Source: Hwangdonia lutea (GTDB lineage: Bacteria > Bacteroidota > Bacteroidia > Flavobacteriales > Flavobacteriaceae). From it: a stretch of 64,000 nucleotides of DNA. Each line of letters starts with the position of its first letter. Position 1 is the first letter of the stretch. Position numbers and translations under genes: made by a program. Positions 28,350 through 37,217 of this stretch are shown here, in pieces. The notes below the pieces were generated by a model. That model made no database searches. It worked only from the letters and a program-made list of their open reading frames with translations, and was not told the DNA's origin. The DNA is taken from assembly GCF_032814565.1 (NCBI RefSeq), contig NZ_CP136521.1:3816501-3880500 (forward strand), given 5' to 3'.

Positions 28350-28442
28350 TGCAATTCCTTCTGTACCTTTATTCTTTCGGAATCCCAAAGTTTATCGGGA
28401 CGAAAAAGCAGCGTGGGAGAGAAATCATCCCTAGGAATTGCA
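28350..28442. repeat. 93-bp element with perfect 10-bp terminal inverted repeats
   Basis: It begins TGCAATTCCT and ends AGGAATTGCA, exact inverse complements, and lies in the divergent gap between rocD and rlmD. The inside has no ORF. It carries sequence such as GGAATCCCAAAGTTTATCGGG resembling other dispersed repeats in this window. Confidence 0.5.
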
Positions 28443-28594
28443 ATATTAATAAATATTTATGGCGTTTTAAAATTCTATTTGATTTTATAAGCTCTAGAAA
28501 ACGATTGAAATAGATAAGGTTTTATAGTTTTAGAACCACCAATTTTTTCAATAACATTTTTTACATCATTCCAAAAAAGTATAAATGAGTTCAG

Positions 28595-28602
28595 TATTTT
28601 TG
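28595..28602 (+). promoter_or_regulatory. -7 box of rlmD, almost at the start codon
   Basis: TATTTTTG matches TAnnTTTG and ends 4 bases before the ATG, which would make the mRNA leaderless or nearly so. No clear -33 TTG is seen, so this is tentative. Confidence 0.35.
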
Positions 28603-28606
28603 CAGC

Positions 28607-30022
28607 ATGTCAAAAAGAAGAAAACAGAGAAAACAAGTTTTTGAAAACGTTGAAGTAATCGACGCCGGAGCAAAAGGAAAAACCATTGGCAAAGCGCCCG
28701 ATGGGAAGGTTATTTTTTTACCCAATGCCGTTCCGGGCGATGTGGTAGATGTGCAAACTTTTAAAAAGCGAAAAGCGTATTACGAAGGAAAAGCAACGGT
28801 TTTTCATACATTATCCGATAAAAGAACCGAACCTGTATGCGAGCATTTTGGAACCTGTGGCGGTTGCAAATGGCAAGACATGGCTTACGAACACCAGCTG
28901 TTTTACAAGCAAAAAGAAGTCACCAATAATTTAACCCGAATTGGCCATATTGAATTACCGGAAGTGACACCCATTTTGGGTTCTGCCAATCCATATTTCT
29001 ATAGGAATAAAATGGAATTTTCGTTTAGCGATTCGCGTTGGTTAACCGTTGAAGAAGTGCAATCGGATGAAGATTTGGGCGACCGAAACGCGCTAGGGTT
29101 TCATATTCCCGGAATGTGGGATAAGATTTTAGACATTAAAAAATGTCATTTACAAGCTGATCCGTCAAACGCAATTCGGAATGCGGTAAAAGCGTTTGCC
29201 GTTGAAAATGAATTGGAATTTTTCAATACCAGAAATCAAACCGGATTGTTGCGGACCATGATGATTCGCACATCGAGTACGGGCGATATTATGGTGATGA
29301 TTCAGTTTTTTAAAGAGGATAAAGCAAAACGTGAATTGCTATTGGATTTTATTGCTGAAACGTTTCCGCAAATCACTTCTTTACAATATGTTATAAACGG
29401 AAAAGCGAACGATACCATTTACGATCAAAACGTGATTTGCTATAAAGGCGCTGACCATATTTTTGAAGAAATGGAAGGTTTGCGTTTTAAAATAAATGCC
29501 AAATCGTTTTATCAAACCAATTCCGATCAGGCCTTCGAACTTTATAAAATAACACGCAATTTTGCTGGATTAACAGGCAACGAACTCGTTTACGATTTAT
29601 ACACCGGCACGGGCACCATCGCCCAATTTGTCGCCAAAAAAGCGAATAAAGTAGTTGGTGTTGAAGCCGTACCAGATGCCATTGCCGCCGCCAAAGAAAA
29701 TGCACAATTAAATAACATTAAAAACGTTGAATTCTTTGTTGGCGATATGAAACAGGTGTTTAACACCGAGTTTATCACAGCACACGGGCAACCCGATGTT
29801 ATTATTACCGATCCCCCACGTGATGGTATGCATAAAGATGTGGTGCAACAAATATTAAATATTGCACCTAAAAAAGTGGTTTATGTAAGCTGTAACAGTG
29901 CTACACAAGCTCGGGATTTGGCGTTAATGGACGCCATGTACAAAGTTACCAAAACACAAGCTGTGGATATGTTTCCGCAAACGCACCATGTTGAAAATGT
30001 TGTGTTGCTGGAAAAACGTTAA
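28607..30022 (+). CDS. rlmD: 23S rRNA (uracil-1939-C5)-methyltransferase
   Basis: S-adenosylmethionine-dependent RNA methyltransferase, 471 residues. An N-terminal TRAM domain (about 12-65) is followed by iron-sulfur cysteines in VCEHFGTCGGCKWQD (Cys78, 84 and 87) with a fourth in IKKCHLQ (about 177). The Rossmann SAM motif VYDLYTGTGTIAQF is at about 328-341, and the catalytic motifs are TDPPRDGM (about 402) and VYVSCNSATQARD (catalytic Cys about 428). RlmD versus the related RlmCD/RumA specificity is assigned by similarity only. DUF6452 and DUF6048 genes follow on the same strand, a recurring arrangement in Flavobacteria. Confidence 0.9.
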   Translation: MSKRRKQRKQVFENVEVIDAGAKGKTIGKAPDGKVIFLPNAVPGDVVDVQTFKKRKAYYEGKATVFHTLSDKRTEPVCEHFGTCGGCKWQDMAYEHQLFYKQKEVTNNLTRIGHIELPEVTPILGSANPYFYRNKMEFSFSDSRWLTVEEVQSDEDLGDRNALGFHIPGMWDKILDIKKCHLQADPSNAIRNAVKAFAVENELEFFNTRNQTGLLRTMMIRTSSTGDIMVMIQFFKEDKAKRELLLDFIAETFPQITSLQYVINGKANDTIYDQNVICYKGADHIFEEMEGLRFKINAKSFYQTNSDQAFELYKITRNFAGLTGNELVYDLYTGTGTIAQFVAKKANKVVGVEAVPDAIAAAKENAQLNNIKNVEFFVGDMKQVFNTEFITAHGQPDVIITDPPRDGMHKDVVQQILNIAPKKVVYVSCNSATQARDLALMDAMYKVTKTQAVDMFPQTHHVENVVLLEKR

Positions 30023-30065
30023 TGGTTTATTTGTTAATTCGTTTATTTGTATAAAAATAATAATT

Positions 30066-30110
30066 GGCATTCCTGCAAACCCCGATAGTTATCGGGAAGG
30101 AATCCATCAA
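30066..30110. repeat. REP-type repeat (CATTCCTGC ... GGAATCC) with nested hairpin
   Basis: CATTCCTGC is followed by a perfect CCCGATAGTTATCGGG palindrome and AAGGAATCC. The outer arms belong to a repeat family also seen near 35.8, 38.7 and 55.9 kb. It sits just before the DUF6452 start. Confidence 0.6.
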
Positions 30111-30118
30111 ATTTAAGA

Positions 30119-30658
30119 ATGAAATATTTTAAATATCTATTTTTACCATTATTGGTAATTGGAATTACGGCAAGTTGCGAGCGCGACGATATTTGTCCCG
30201 AAAGCACCTCGACCACACCCAGTTTAATTATTGACGCTTTCGATGTTGATAATCAGGAGGATGTCAAGAACGTGTTCGGTTTGGTGGTCGCCGGAGTTGG
30301 AAACAACAAGGTGTTGTCCGGATACGCTATCACAACCACAGCCAACCTTGTTCTACCTCTAAAAACCACTGAGGACACCACACAATTCGTATTGATAAAC
30401 GAAGCAACGGTAAACGATAACGGTACGCCCAATGATACCTCAGACGATTTTTATGACGGCAACCAAGATGTAATAACCATAAGCTACACCCGCGAAGAAG
30501 TATTTGTTTCGCGTGCCTGCGGTTACAAAACTATTTTTAAAGATGTTGAAGTTGTTATTGAAACCGATACCGACAACTGGATACAATTAATACAATCTGT
30601 AAATAACCCACAATCTGTAGAAGATGAAACAGCGACACATTTTAACTTATTTCATTAG
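30119..30658 (+). CDS. DUF6452 family lipoprotein
   Basis: A 179-residue exported lipoprotein with lipobox ITASC (Cys20) and the Cys-containing start ERDDICPES typical of this Bacteroidota family. The remainder is predicted beta-rich (SLIIDAFDVDNQEDVKNV, DVITISYTREEVFVSRACGY). No enzymatic motif is seen and function is unknown. Its last 35 bases overlap the DUF6048 start in another frame, implying translational coupling. Confidence 0.82.
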   Translation: MKYFKYLFLPLLVIGITASCERDDICPESTSTTPSLIIDAFDVDNQEDVKNVFGLVVAGVGNNKVLSGYAITTTANLVLPLKTTEDTTQFVLINEATVNDNGTPNDTSDDFYDGNQDVITISYTREEVFVSRACGYKTIFKDVEVVIETDTDNWIQLIQSVNNPQSVEDETATHFNLFH

Positions 30659-31352
30659 CAGCACGTTTTTACTGCTATTTTGTGTTTCTGTAAATGCGCA
30701 AAACGACAGTATTCCCAATGCGGTAAACGACTCAATAAAAATCAAACAAAAATACGGACTTCGGGTTGGTGCCGATATTGGTAAATTGATTAGAACGGGT
30801 TTTGACGACGAGTATACCGGTTTTGAAATTGTTGCCGATTACCGACTTAAAAAGAAACTTTACATCGCTGGAGAACTTGGTGTTGAAGAAAAAAACAACG
30901 CAACCGATTATTTAGACATCACCACCAAAGGGAGCTATTTTAAGGGCGGCATCGATTACAACGCCTACCAAAACTGGCTGGATATGGACAATATGATTTA
31001 CTTTGGGTTTCGTGTTGGCGCCAGTTCGTTTAGCCATACTTTAAATAGCTTTACGGTTTATAATACCAACCAATTTTGGGGTGAGCAACTTTCGTCTGAT
31101 GTTCCGCAGGAATTTAATGGCTTAACCGCTATTTGGGCAGAACTTATTATAGGTTTAAAAGCTGAACTTTTCAATAATTTATACATGGGTTTAAATGTGC
31201 AGCTCAAAGTTTTGGCAAGCGAAACCGAACCGGGTAATTTTCAAAATATATACATTCCCGGATTTAACAAAACCTACGATAGCAGTCGTATTGGCGTAGG
31301 CTACAGCTATACCATTTCGTATCGCATTCCACTTTACAAAAAGGACAAATAG
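30624..31352 (+). CDS. DUF6048 family outer-membrane beta-barrel-like protein
   Basis: A 242-residue exported protein. The start gives MKQRHILTYFISSTFLLLFC and a signal peptide ending NAQ, so the 35-base overlap with the upstream gene is real rather than a mis-start. The mature part alternates amphipathic strands (YGLRVGADIGKLIRTGFDD, YFGFRVGASSFSHTL) and ends in an aromatic-rich strand, suggesting an eight-to-ten-strand barrel. The role is unknown. Partner of DUF6452 and linked to rlmD. Confidence 0.82.
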   Translation: MKQRHILTYFISSTFLLLFCVSVNAQNDSIPNAVNDSIKIKQKYGLRVGADIGKLIRTGFDDEYTGFEIVADYRLKKKLYIAGELGVEEKNNATDYLDITTKGSYFKGGIDYNAYQNWLDMDNMIYFGFRVGASSFSHTLNSFTVYNTNQFWGEQLSSDVPQEFNGLTAIWAELIIGLKAELFNNLYMGLNVQLKVLASETEPGNFQNIYIPGFNKTYDSSRIGVGYSYTISYRIPLYKKDK

Positions 31353-31375
31353 TTGGCTTATAATTCATTTTTAAA

Positions 31376-32224
31376 ATGAAGAAAATAGTAAAAATCATTA
31401 GCAGCATTTTGGTATTGGGTGTTGTTTATGTATGCCTATCCATTTCGCCTATTTTTTTTCAGGACTTTTCAAATGAAACACGCCGTGATTTTTTAATAAC
31501 TTCCCATCGAGGTGCCGCACAACTAGCACCCGAAAACACAGTCTCATCGGTTAATGCGGCTTTAATACATCATCCAAATCGAATTGAAATTGATGTGCAG
31601 CAAACAAAAGATGAAGTCGTGGTTTTAATGCACGATACCACTTTAGACCGAACCACCAATGGCACGGGACTAGTAAAAGAAAACTCATTTTTAGAGCTTA
31701 CAAAGTTGGATGCGGGTTCTTGGTTTTCAGATGATTTTTCAAATGAAAGAATACCGACTTTAGAAACCATTATTAAGTTGATTGACGGCCAATGTGAATT
31801 AATTATCGAGATTAAAAAAGGCAACGATTACTATCCAAATATTGAAAAAAACATCGTAAATATTATAGCAAAATACAAGGCCGAATCTTGGGTGATTATC
31901 CATTCCTTTGATTCTGAAGTTTTAAAACGCGTGCATCAATTAAATCCGAATATTACATTACATAAATTGTTTGTGGGCAAATTAAAATTTATGCCTTTTA
32001 TTGTTTCAAATCAATTTGAATCTTTCAATATTGATAAACAGCCGTACATAAAAGCATACAGTATAAATTATGCTTTCGCCAATCGCGACATCATCAATTT
32101 TTTAAAATCCAATGGAAAAGAAGTTAATGTTTGGAATTTAAATAACGTCGATTATGCCAGAGAATTAATTTCACTTGGGGTTGATGGCATTATTACCGAC
32201 AATCCTACTTTGCTAAAAGATTAG
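31376..32224 (+). CDS. Glycerophosphodiester phosphodiesterase
   Basis: Hydrolyses glycerophosphodiesters to sn-glycerol-3-phosphate and an alcohol. 282 residues with an N-terminal hydrophobic segment (about 5-25) that may be a signal anchor. GDPD motifs are visible: SHRGAAQLAPENTVSS (catalytic His and metal Glu, about 43-58), IEIDVQQTKDEVVVLMHD (about 70-87, second catalytic His), and the C-terminal VDGIITDNP. It is 23 bases after the DUF6048 gene and probably read through from it. Confidence 0.92.
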   Translation: MKKIVKIISSILVLGVVYVCLSISPIFFQDFSNETRRDFLITSHRGAAQLAPENTVSSVNAALIHHPNRIEIDVQQTKDEVVVLMHDTTLDRTTNGTGLVKENSFLELTKLDAGSWFSDDFSNERIPTLETIIKLIDGQCELIIEIKKGNDYYPNIEKNIVNIIAKYKAESWVIIHSFDSEVLKRVHQLNPNITLHKLFVGKLKFMPFIVSNQFESFNIDKQPYIKAYSINYAFANRDIINFLKSNGKEVNVWNLNNVDYARELISLGVDGIITDNPTLLKD

Positions 32225-32411
32225 CTGCATAATTCTTTAAATTAATACCTGCTTTTATAAATATTTGCAACATAAATAAAGTTATTGTACTTTAGATTAC
32301 TCCCTTTTTTCATATAGCATACACTTGTGATATACAGGTTTTTAAACATACGTATCACGCATTTGGAATACCAAAATATTTCAAAATAAAAGCCATTAAT
32401 CCAACAATACA

Positions 32412-33431
32412 ATGACCATGAAAACCAATCCGCATCCCTCAAAAGTCCCTTTCATTTTTAAATTAACCCTGTTGTTTATCGTGTCGTTCCTGTTAACTTC
32501 TGCAAGCTCTAAAAGTGATTACCAATCAGATTCATCTTCAAAAAACGACTCAGAAAATATCACTTTTAACGCTAAGGGGCTTCATTTTGAAACCGTATTA
32601 ACCAATATTTTTAAAGGTAATTTTATCGATATTCCTTTTGATAGAGACGAAACCACGTTTGTATTGCTTTTTAACGCTTACGTAACCACTTACGCGAAAC
32701 ATTGCACCTCGAGTTTGCCGGTTGATAAAATTGAGTTAACACGACCGGAATGCGTTAAAGAGCGCGTAACCACAGATGGTTATGGTTGGGAAATTAGCAG
32801 AGTTTGTGTGGAATGGATTGATGTTGGAATTGGATTATACGCGGCGCCGGAAATGTTTAATACCAAAGTAATTCTTGATAATTTACAGGCTGGTGATGCG
32901 TTTCGGAATATGTACAAAATGATGAAACAGGACAACCCTATTGGAATAGCGTCGAGCGTTTTAAACAATTCGCAAGCTGCCGATGCCGATATGAAAGCCC
33001 TGCTTAAAATGAATGGTTGCAAAAGCGCAGGACTTATGCGATTTCAAGACAATTTACGACTTTTTGCGTTGGGTAAACAACCGATTCCGATAAGCGGAAA
33101 AGCTAAAGCTGTCGTATCTTATAAAAACCAAAATTTGACAAAACTCGCCGAAGATTTGGTATTTGAACACTCCAAAACATGGGCCATGAACCGCTACCAA
33201 CGCGGAAGCATTACTAGCGTTGCTGAAATAAAAGACAGCCAAGGCAAACTTATTGAAATACGAAGCAAATATGTGTACCAAGGTTTTAGCGGACGCAGCA
33301 ATGGCTCGGTGCGAATAACCTTTACCGATGGCTTACCCGAATGTCTTTATTTTTTCGATTTCCCTAATGCATGCCGTACCGCCAACCGTAAAATTGTGGC
33401 GCAGTATGCGGGTGGTAATTATCAAAAATAA
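32412..33431 (+). CDS. Exported protein of unknown function
   Basis: A 339-residue protein I do not recognise. The N-terminus has a hydrophobic segment FIFKLTLLFIVSFLLTSASS after a short charged stretch, consistent with secretion. Eight or so cysteines are scattered (KHCTSSL, RPECVKERV, RVCVEWI, NGCKSAG, PECLYFF, NACRTAN), which suggests disulfide bonds in the periplasm or outside. The C-terminal half (about 220-320) looks beta-rich. It stands alone, with no terminator visible either side. No homolog can be assigned by eye. Confidence 0.75.
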   Translation: MTMKTNPHPSKVPFIFKLTLLFIVSFLLTSASSKSDYQSDSSSKNDSENITFNAKGLHFETVLTNIFKGNFIDIPFDRDETTFVLLFNAYVTTYAKHCTSSLPVDKIELTRPECVKERVTTDGYGWEISRVCVEWIDVGIGLYAAPEMFNTKVILDNLQAGDAFRNMYKMMKQDNPIGIASSVLNNSQAADADMKALLKMNGCKSAGLMRFQDNLRLFALGKQPIPISGKAKAVVSYKNQNLTKLAEDLVFEHSKTWAMNRYQRGSITSVAEIKDSQGKLIEIRSKYVYQGFSGRSNGSVRITFTDGLPECLYFFDFPNACRTANRKIVAQYAGGNYQK

Positions 33432-33465
33432 TATTGGTTTTATTGTAATTCTTAACTAAATAATG

Positions 33466-33500
33466 TCACGTCATTGCGAGGAGGCACGACGTGGCAATCT
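33466..33500. repeat. REP-type repeat (CGTCATTGCGAGGAG ... CGACGTGGCAATCT)
   Basis: The sequence is an imperfect palindrome also present near 39.35 kb (inverted) and 53.07 kb. It lies in the 240-base gap before the M48 gene. Confidence 0.65.
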
Positions 33501-33675
33501 GTTTATCGTTTTCTGAATATCTCAAATAAATTGTAAGAGCTTAATTTAAAAATCACTTCGTTATACGTCTTTCAAAATAGCATTATTACAAAAATACTTA
33601 CATGTATATTGTTTTTTAGTAAGAAAATTCTAAATTTAGGCATTGAAAATTTTGTAAGCTTTAAAATTAAACTAC

Positions 33676-35742
33676 ATGATAAACAAAGACGTTGCCTTAT
33701 CTACCGAATTTAAAACCCAAACAAAAAAAGCCATTACATCTATTGTAATTTTCGCCATTGTATATTTTATAATTTTCGTGCTCGCATTGGGCTTAACGGC
33801 ATTTTGTGTTTATTTCGGTGTTATGTTAATTGTTACGGTTCCTGGCTTAGTAACCATAGCTCTGGGCTTGGGTCTTGCCAGTTTAGGGTTTTTAGTCACC
33901 TTCTTTTTACTGAAATTTATTTTTAAAAAGAATAAAATTGATCGTTCGCATTTAACCGAAATTACAGAAAGCGAGCAACCCGAACTTTTTAAAATGATAC
34001 ATGATATTGTAAATGAAGTGGGCACAACATTTCCAAACAAAGTGTTTATCTCCTCCGATGTTAATGCATCCGTATTTTACAACTCCAATTTTTGGAGCAT
34101 GTTTCTGCCCATTAAAAAAAACCTGCACATCGGACTCGGTTTGGTAAATACGATTCACACGAGCGAATTAAAAGCGATTCTCTCTCATGAATTTGGGCAT
34201 TTCAGTCAAAAAACAATGAAGGTGGGCAGTTATGTGTATTACGTAAATCAAGTTATTTTCAACATGCTTTACGATAACGAAGGCTTTGATAAAATGGTTC
34301 AACAATGGGCAAATGCCAGTGGTTATTTTGCCATTTTTGTAATTGTTGCAGTAAAAATTGTTCAAGGTATTCAATGGATTTTACGCAATATGTACGAGTT
34401 TGTAAACAAGAATTATTTAGGACTATCGAGAGAAATGGAATTTCATGCAGATGAAATCGCAGCAAACGTAACGGGTTTCGAGCCCTTAAAAAGCGCACTG
34501 CTAAGAATGAATTTAGCAGATTATTCGTTTAACGCCGTAGTCGGTTTTTACGAAGGAAAGATAGCTGAAAATATAATAAGCAAAAATGTTTTTAAAGAGC
34601 AGTATTACTTACTAAATTTCTATGCCAAAGAAGATAATTTGCCTTTAATTGATGGACTCCCAGATATAACTTTAGATGAGTTAAATAAATTTAACAAATC
34701 CAAATTGGTGATAAAAGACCAATGGTCGTCTCACCCAAGTACCGAAGACCGTATTTCGCATTTAGAAAACACAAAATTATCGGTTACATATACTGCCAAT
34801 GAACTTGCCAATACCCTATTTAAAAATATAGAAACACTGCACGAAACATTTACCACAAAAATGTTTGCCGAGGTAAAATATGAAGAAACGCCCAAAACAC
34901 TATCCTTGGACGGTTTTAAAGATGAATTTAAAAAAGAACATCTAAAAAACACTTTTTCAAAAGTATTTAATGGGTATTACGATAACAAAACACTAGTTCC
35001 TTTTGAAATAAATGATATTGATGAAAACGAAGAACTACCAGCAACTGTAGATGCTTTATTTAGCGATAAGCACGTTAATAGAAATTACGAAGCTCTGGCT
35101 TTACAAAACGACATTGAAACCATTAAACAAATAAAAGATAAAACGATTAAAGTAAAGACTTATGATTATGATGGAAAGAAGTACAACGCTAAAGAAAGTG
35201 CTGCGCTAATAAACCAACTTCAAAACCAGTTAGATGCTATAAACGAAAAGATTAAAGCAAACGATATTAATATTTTCAGGTTTTTTAAACAGGCAGAAAT
35301 CAATAATAACCCTTCAAAATTAACCGAACTTTATACCACATTTTTTGAGTTTGATAAGGAGTTTGATTCTAAGTTTAAAATTTACACCGAGTTATCAGAT
35401 AAACTGCAGTTTATTAATGTGACCACGCCTTACGAGCAGATAAAATCTAATTTTATTAAAGTAAAATCGTTAGAACGAAAACTAAAAGAAAACATAAAGC
35501 AGTTTACCGCCGATGACAAATACAAAACAGAAATTACTAAAGATATAAAAGAGAGTTTTGAGACATACTTACTAAAAGAATGGCTGTATTTTGGTACTCA
35601 AAATTACATTGACAAAAATTTAGAAACCCTATTTATGGCTTTAAATAATTATGCCTATATCCTATCAAAAGGATATTTTTTGCATAAAAAAGAAGTGCTG
35701 GATTATAAAGTATTGTTATTGGATAAGCTTGAAGTTGCTTAA
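33676..35742 (+). CDS. M48 family membrane zinc metallopeptidase
   Basis: A 688-residue integral-membrane protease. Two membrane segments (about 20-45 and 47-75) precede the peptidase domain with the zinc motif HEFGH in ILSHEFGHFSQK (about 170-174). A further hydrophobic segment lies at about 215-238, and the third ligand is in EFHADEIAANV (about 256-261). Residues 380-688 form a long, charged, mostly helical extension absent from HtpX or Ste24. M48 enzymes degrade misfolded membrane proteins; the extension's role is unknown. Monocistronic. Confidence 0.9.
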   Translation: MINKDVALSTEFKTQTKKAITSIVIFAIVYFIIFVLALGLTAFCVYFGVMLIVTVPGLVTIALGLGLASLGFLVTFFLLKFIFKKNKIDRSHLTEITESEQPELFKMIHDIVNEVGTTFPNKVFISSDVNASVFYNSNFWSMFLPIKKNLHIGLGLVNTIHTSELKAILSHEFGHFSQKTMKVGSYVYYVNQVIFNMLYDNEGFDKMVQQWANASGYFAIFVIVAVKIVQGIQWILRNMYEFVNKNYLGLSREMEFHADEIAANVTGFEPLKSALLRMNLADYSFNAVVGFYEGKIAENIISKNVFKEQYYLLNFYAKEDNLPLIDGLPDITLDELNKFNKSKLVIKDQWSSHPSTEDRISHLENTKLSVTYTANELANTLFKNIETLHETFTTKMFAEVKYEETPKTLSLDGFKDEFKKEHLKNTFSKVFNGYYDNKTLVPFEINDIDENEELPATVDALFSDKHVNRNYEALALQNDIETIKQIKDKTIKVKTYDYDGKKYNAKESAALINQLQNQLDAINEKIKANDINIFRFFKQAEINNNPSKLTELYTTFFEFDKEFDSKFKIYTELSDKLQFINVTTPYEQIKSNFIKVKSLERKLKENIKQFTADDKYKTEITKDIKESFETYLLKEWLYFGTQNYIDKNLETLFMALNNYAYILSKGYFLHKKEVLDYKVLLLDKLEVA

Positions 35743-35788
35743 GGTAATTGTTAAATAAAGTAATATTAAACACCAACATTTATTTATT

Positions 35789-35816
35789 GATGAGATTCCT
35801 GCCTGCTTCGGCATTT
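35789..35816. repeat. Partial REP-type repeat (ATTCCTGCCTGC)
   Basis: AGATTCCTGCCTGCTTCGGCA is a half-copy of the CATTCCTGC/GCAGGAATC family, placed between the convergent M48 and methyltransferase genes. Confidence 0.4.
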
Positions 35817-35817
35817 G

Positions 35818-36975
35818 TTACTTCAAATACTTCCCTTTTTTACTGCCTTCGTACATGACATACTTAACTAAACGCGATTCCAATTTTGCATTATAGAGTT
35901 GTATTTTCCGCGAGGGTCGTAACCCCACATGTTTAAGCGCATCGAGATTAGAGGTAATAAACCAAGCATCGGTGCCTGGGTAATTTTGCTTTAGGGTATC
36001 GCCAATATTCGCGTAAAAAGATTCCATATCTAGGTTTAAACGCTCGCCATACGGTGGGTTAAATACCATGTGCAATTTTTGGTCGCCACCTTTTTGGGTT
36101 TTAAAGAAATCTTCGTGCTTTACTTCTATAAAATCTTCTAATTGGGCATTTTTTACGTTTTCTTTGGCTTTGGCTACCGCACTTGGTGCTTTATCGTAAC
36201 CTATTATTTTATGATGAAAATCGCGGGTTTTACCCAATAAGGATTCTTCAATTTTTTCAAACAAATCCACATCCCAATCTTGCCAACGTTCAAAGGCAAA
36301 CTCCTTGCGCATCAGGTTTGGAGGTATGTTGCAGGCTATCATCGCCGCTTCAATAAGCATGGTGCCCGAACCACACATGGGATCCATAAAATCGGACTGC
36401 CCGTCCCAACCGGACAGCATAATTAATCCGGCTGCCAATACCTCGTTTATGGGCGCAATATTGGTGGCGGTTTTATAGCCGCGTTTGTGCAGCGAATCAC
36501 CCGAAGAATCTAACGAAATGGTGCATTGTCGCCTATCGATATGCACATTAATTTTTAGGTCGGGGAATTTTAAATCGACGTTGGGCCGCTGTCCGTCGGT
36601 ATCTCTAAATTTATCGACAATCGCATCCTTTGTTTTTTGTGCTATGTAAAGCGAATGCGAAAACAAATCGGAATGTATCGTCGCATCAACAGCCAGTGTT
36701 CCTGTGGGTTTCAGGTATTGCGACCAATCCATGGCATAGATTTTATTGTATAAATCTTTTTCGCCATTTACGGTAAACGAATGGATGGGTTTTAAAATTT
36801 TAATAGCGGTACGTAACCCTAAATTGGCTTTGTACATAAAGCCCTTATCGCCCGAAAAAGCGACGTTTCGCACTCCTTTTTTTACGTGTTGCGCACCCAA
36901 TTGCGTGAGTTCGTTTGCTAGTATATCTTCAAAACCAAATAAGGTTTTGGCCACCATGTTGAAATTTTCTTCCAT
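35818..36975 (-). CDS. THUMP-domain class I RNA methyltransferase (RlmL/TrmN-like)
   Basis: A 385-residue SAM-dependent RNA methyltransferase. The N-terminal ferredoxin-like/THUMP region covers about 5-160 (AKTLFGFEDILANELTQLGA, LFSHSLYIAQKTKDAI). SAM motif I is DPMCGSGTMLIEAAM (about 199-213), and the catalytic motif NPPYGERLN at about 315 is typical of N2-guanine methyltransferases. It resembles the methyltransferase half of RlmKL, acting on guanine of 23S rRNA or tRNA; the target is uncertain. A -7 box TATTTTTG lies about 20 bases upstream. Confidence 0.88.
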   Translation of the reverse strand: MEENFNMVAKTLFGFEDILANELTQLGAQHVKKGVRNVAFSGDKGFMYKANLGLRTAIKILKPIHSFTVNGEKDLYNKIYAMDWSQYLKPTGTLAVDATIHSDLFSHSLYIAQKTKDAIVDKFRDTDGQRPNVDLKFPDLKINVHIDRRQCTISLDSSGDSLHKRGYKTATNIAPINEVLAAGLIMLSGWDGQSDFMDPMCGSGTMLIEAAMIACNIPPNLMRKEFAFERWQDWDVDLFEKIEESLLGKTRDFHHKIIGYDKAPSAVAKAKENVKNAQLEDFIEVKHEDFFKTQKGGDQKLHMVFNPPYGERLNLDMESFYANIGDTLKQNYPGTDAWFITSNLDALKHVGLRPSRKIQLYNAKLESRLVKYVMYEGSKKGKYLK

Positions 36976-37042
36976 TTTTTACGTCGAATAGATTGCAAAA
37001 ATAACGTAATTTTGCACAAACTAACTAGCAATTGCAGATAAT

Positions 37043-37209
37043 GGGTTAAGGATTGATGCGGCATCCTTTTTTGTGCCAATTATATTGTTTGATTGTAACC
37101 TGAGTTTTGATAAGTTCAAGTTACATGATGAGATACTGAAACAAGTTCAGCACAAGAAAGATATAGCGGAAAGCCTGACCCCCGAACATTTCTCGGGGGT
37201 AACCCCACA
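37043..37209 (+). repeat. Dispersed ~165-bp repeat (GATTGATGCGGCATCC ... GCGGAAAGCC)
   Basis: Begins GGTTAAGGATTGATGCGGCATCCTT-like (first 20 bases shown by GGTTAAGGATTGATGCGGCA) and ends with ATATAGCGGAAAGCCTGACC followed by a CCCCCGA/TCGGGGG hairpin. An inverted copy lies at 53.0-53.16 kb and a partial copy at 51.69-51.79 kb. It stops 8 bases before the next start codon. Confidence 0.7.
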
Positions 37210-37217
37210 AAAATAAT

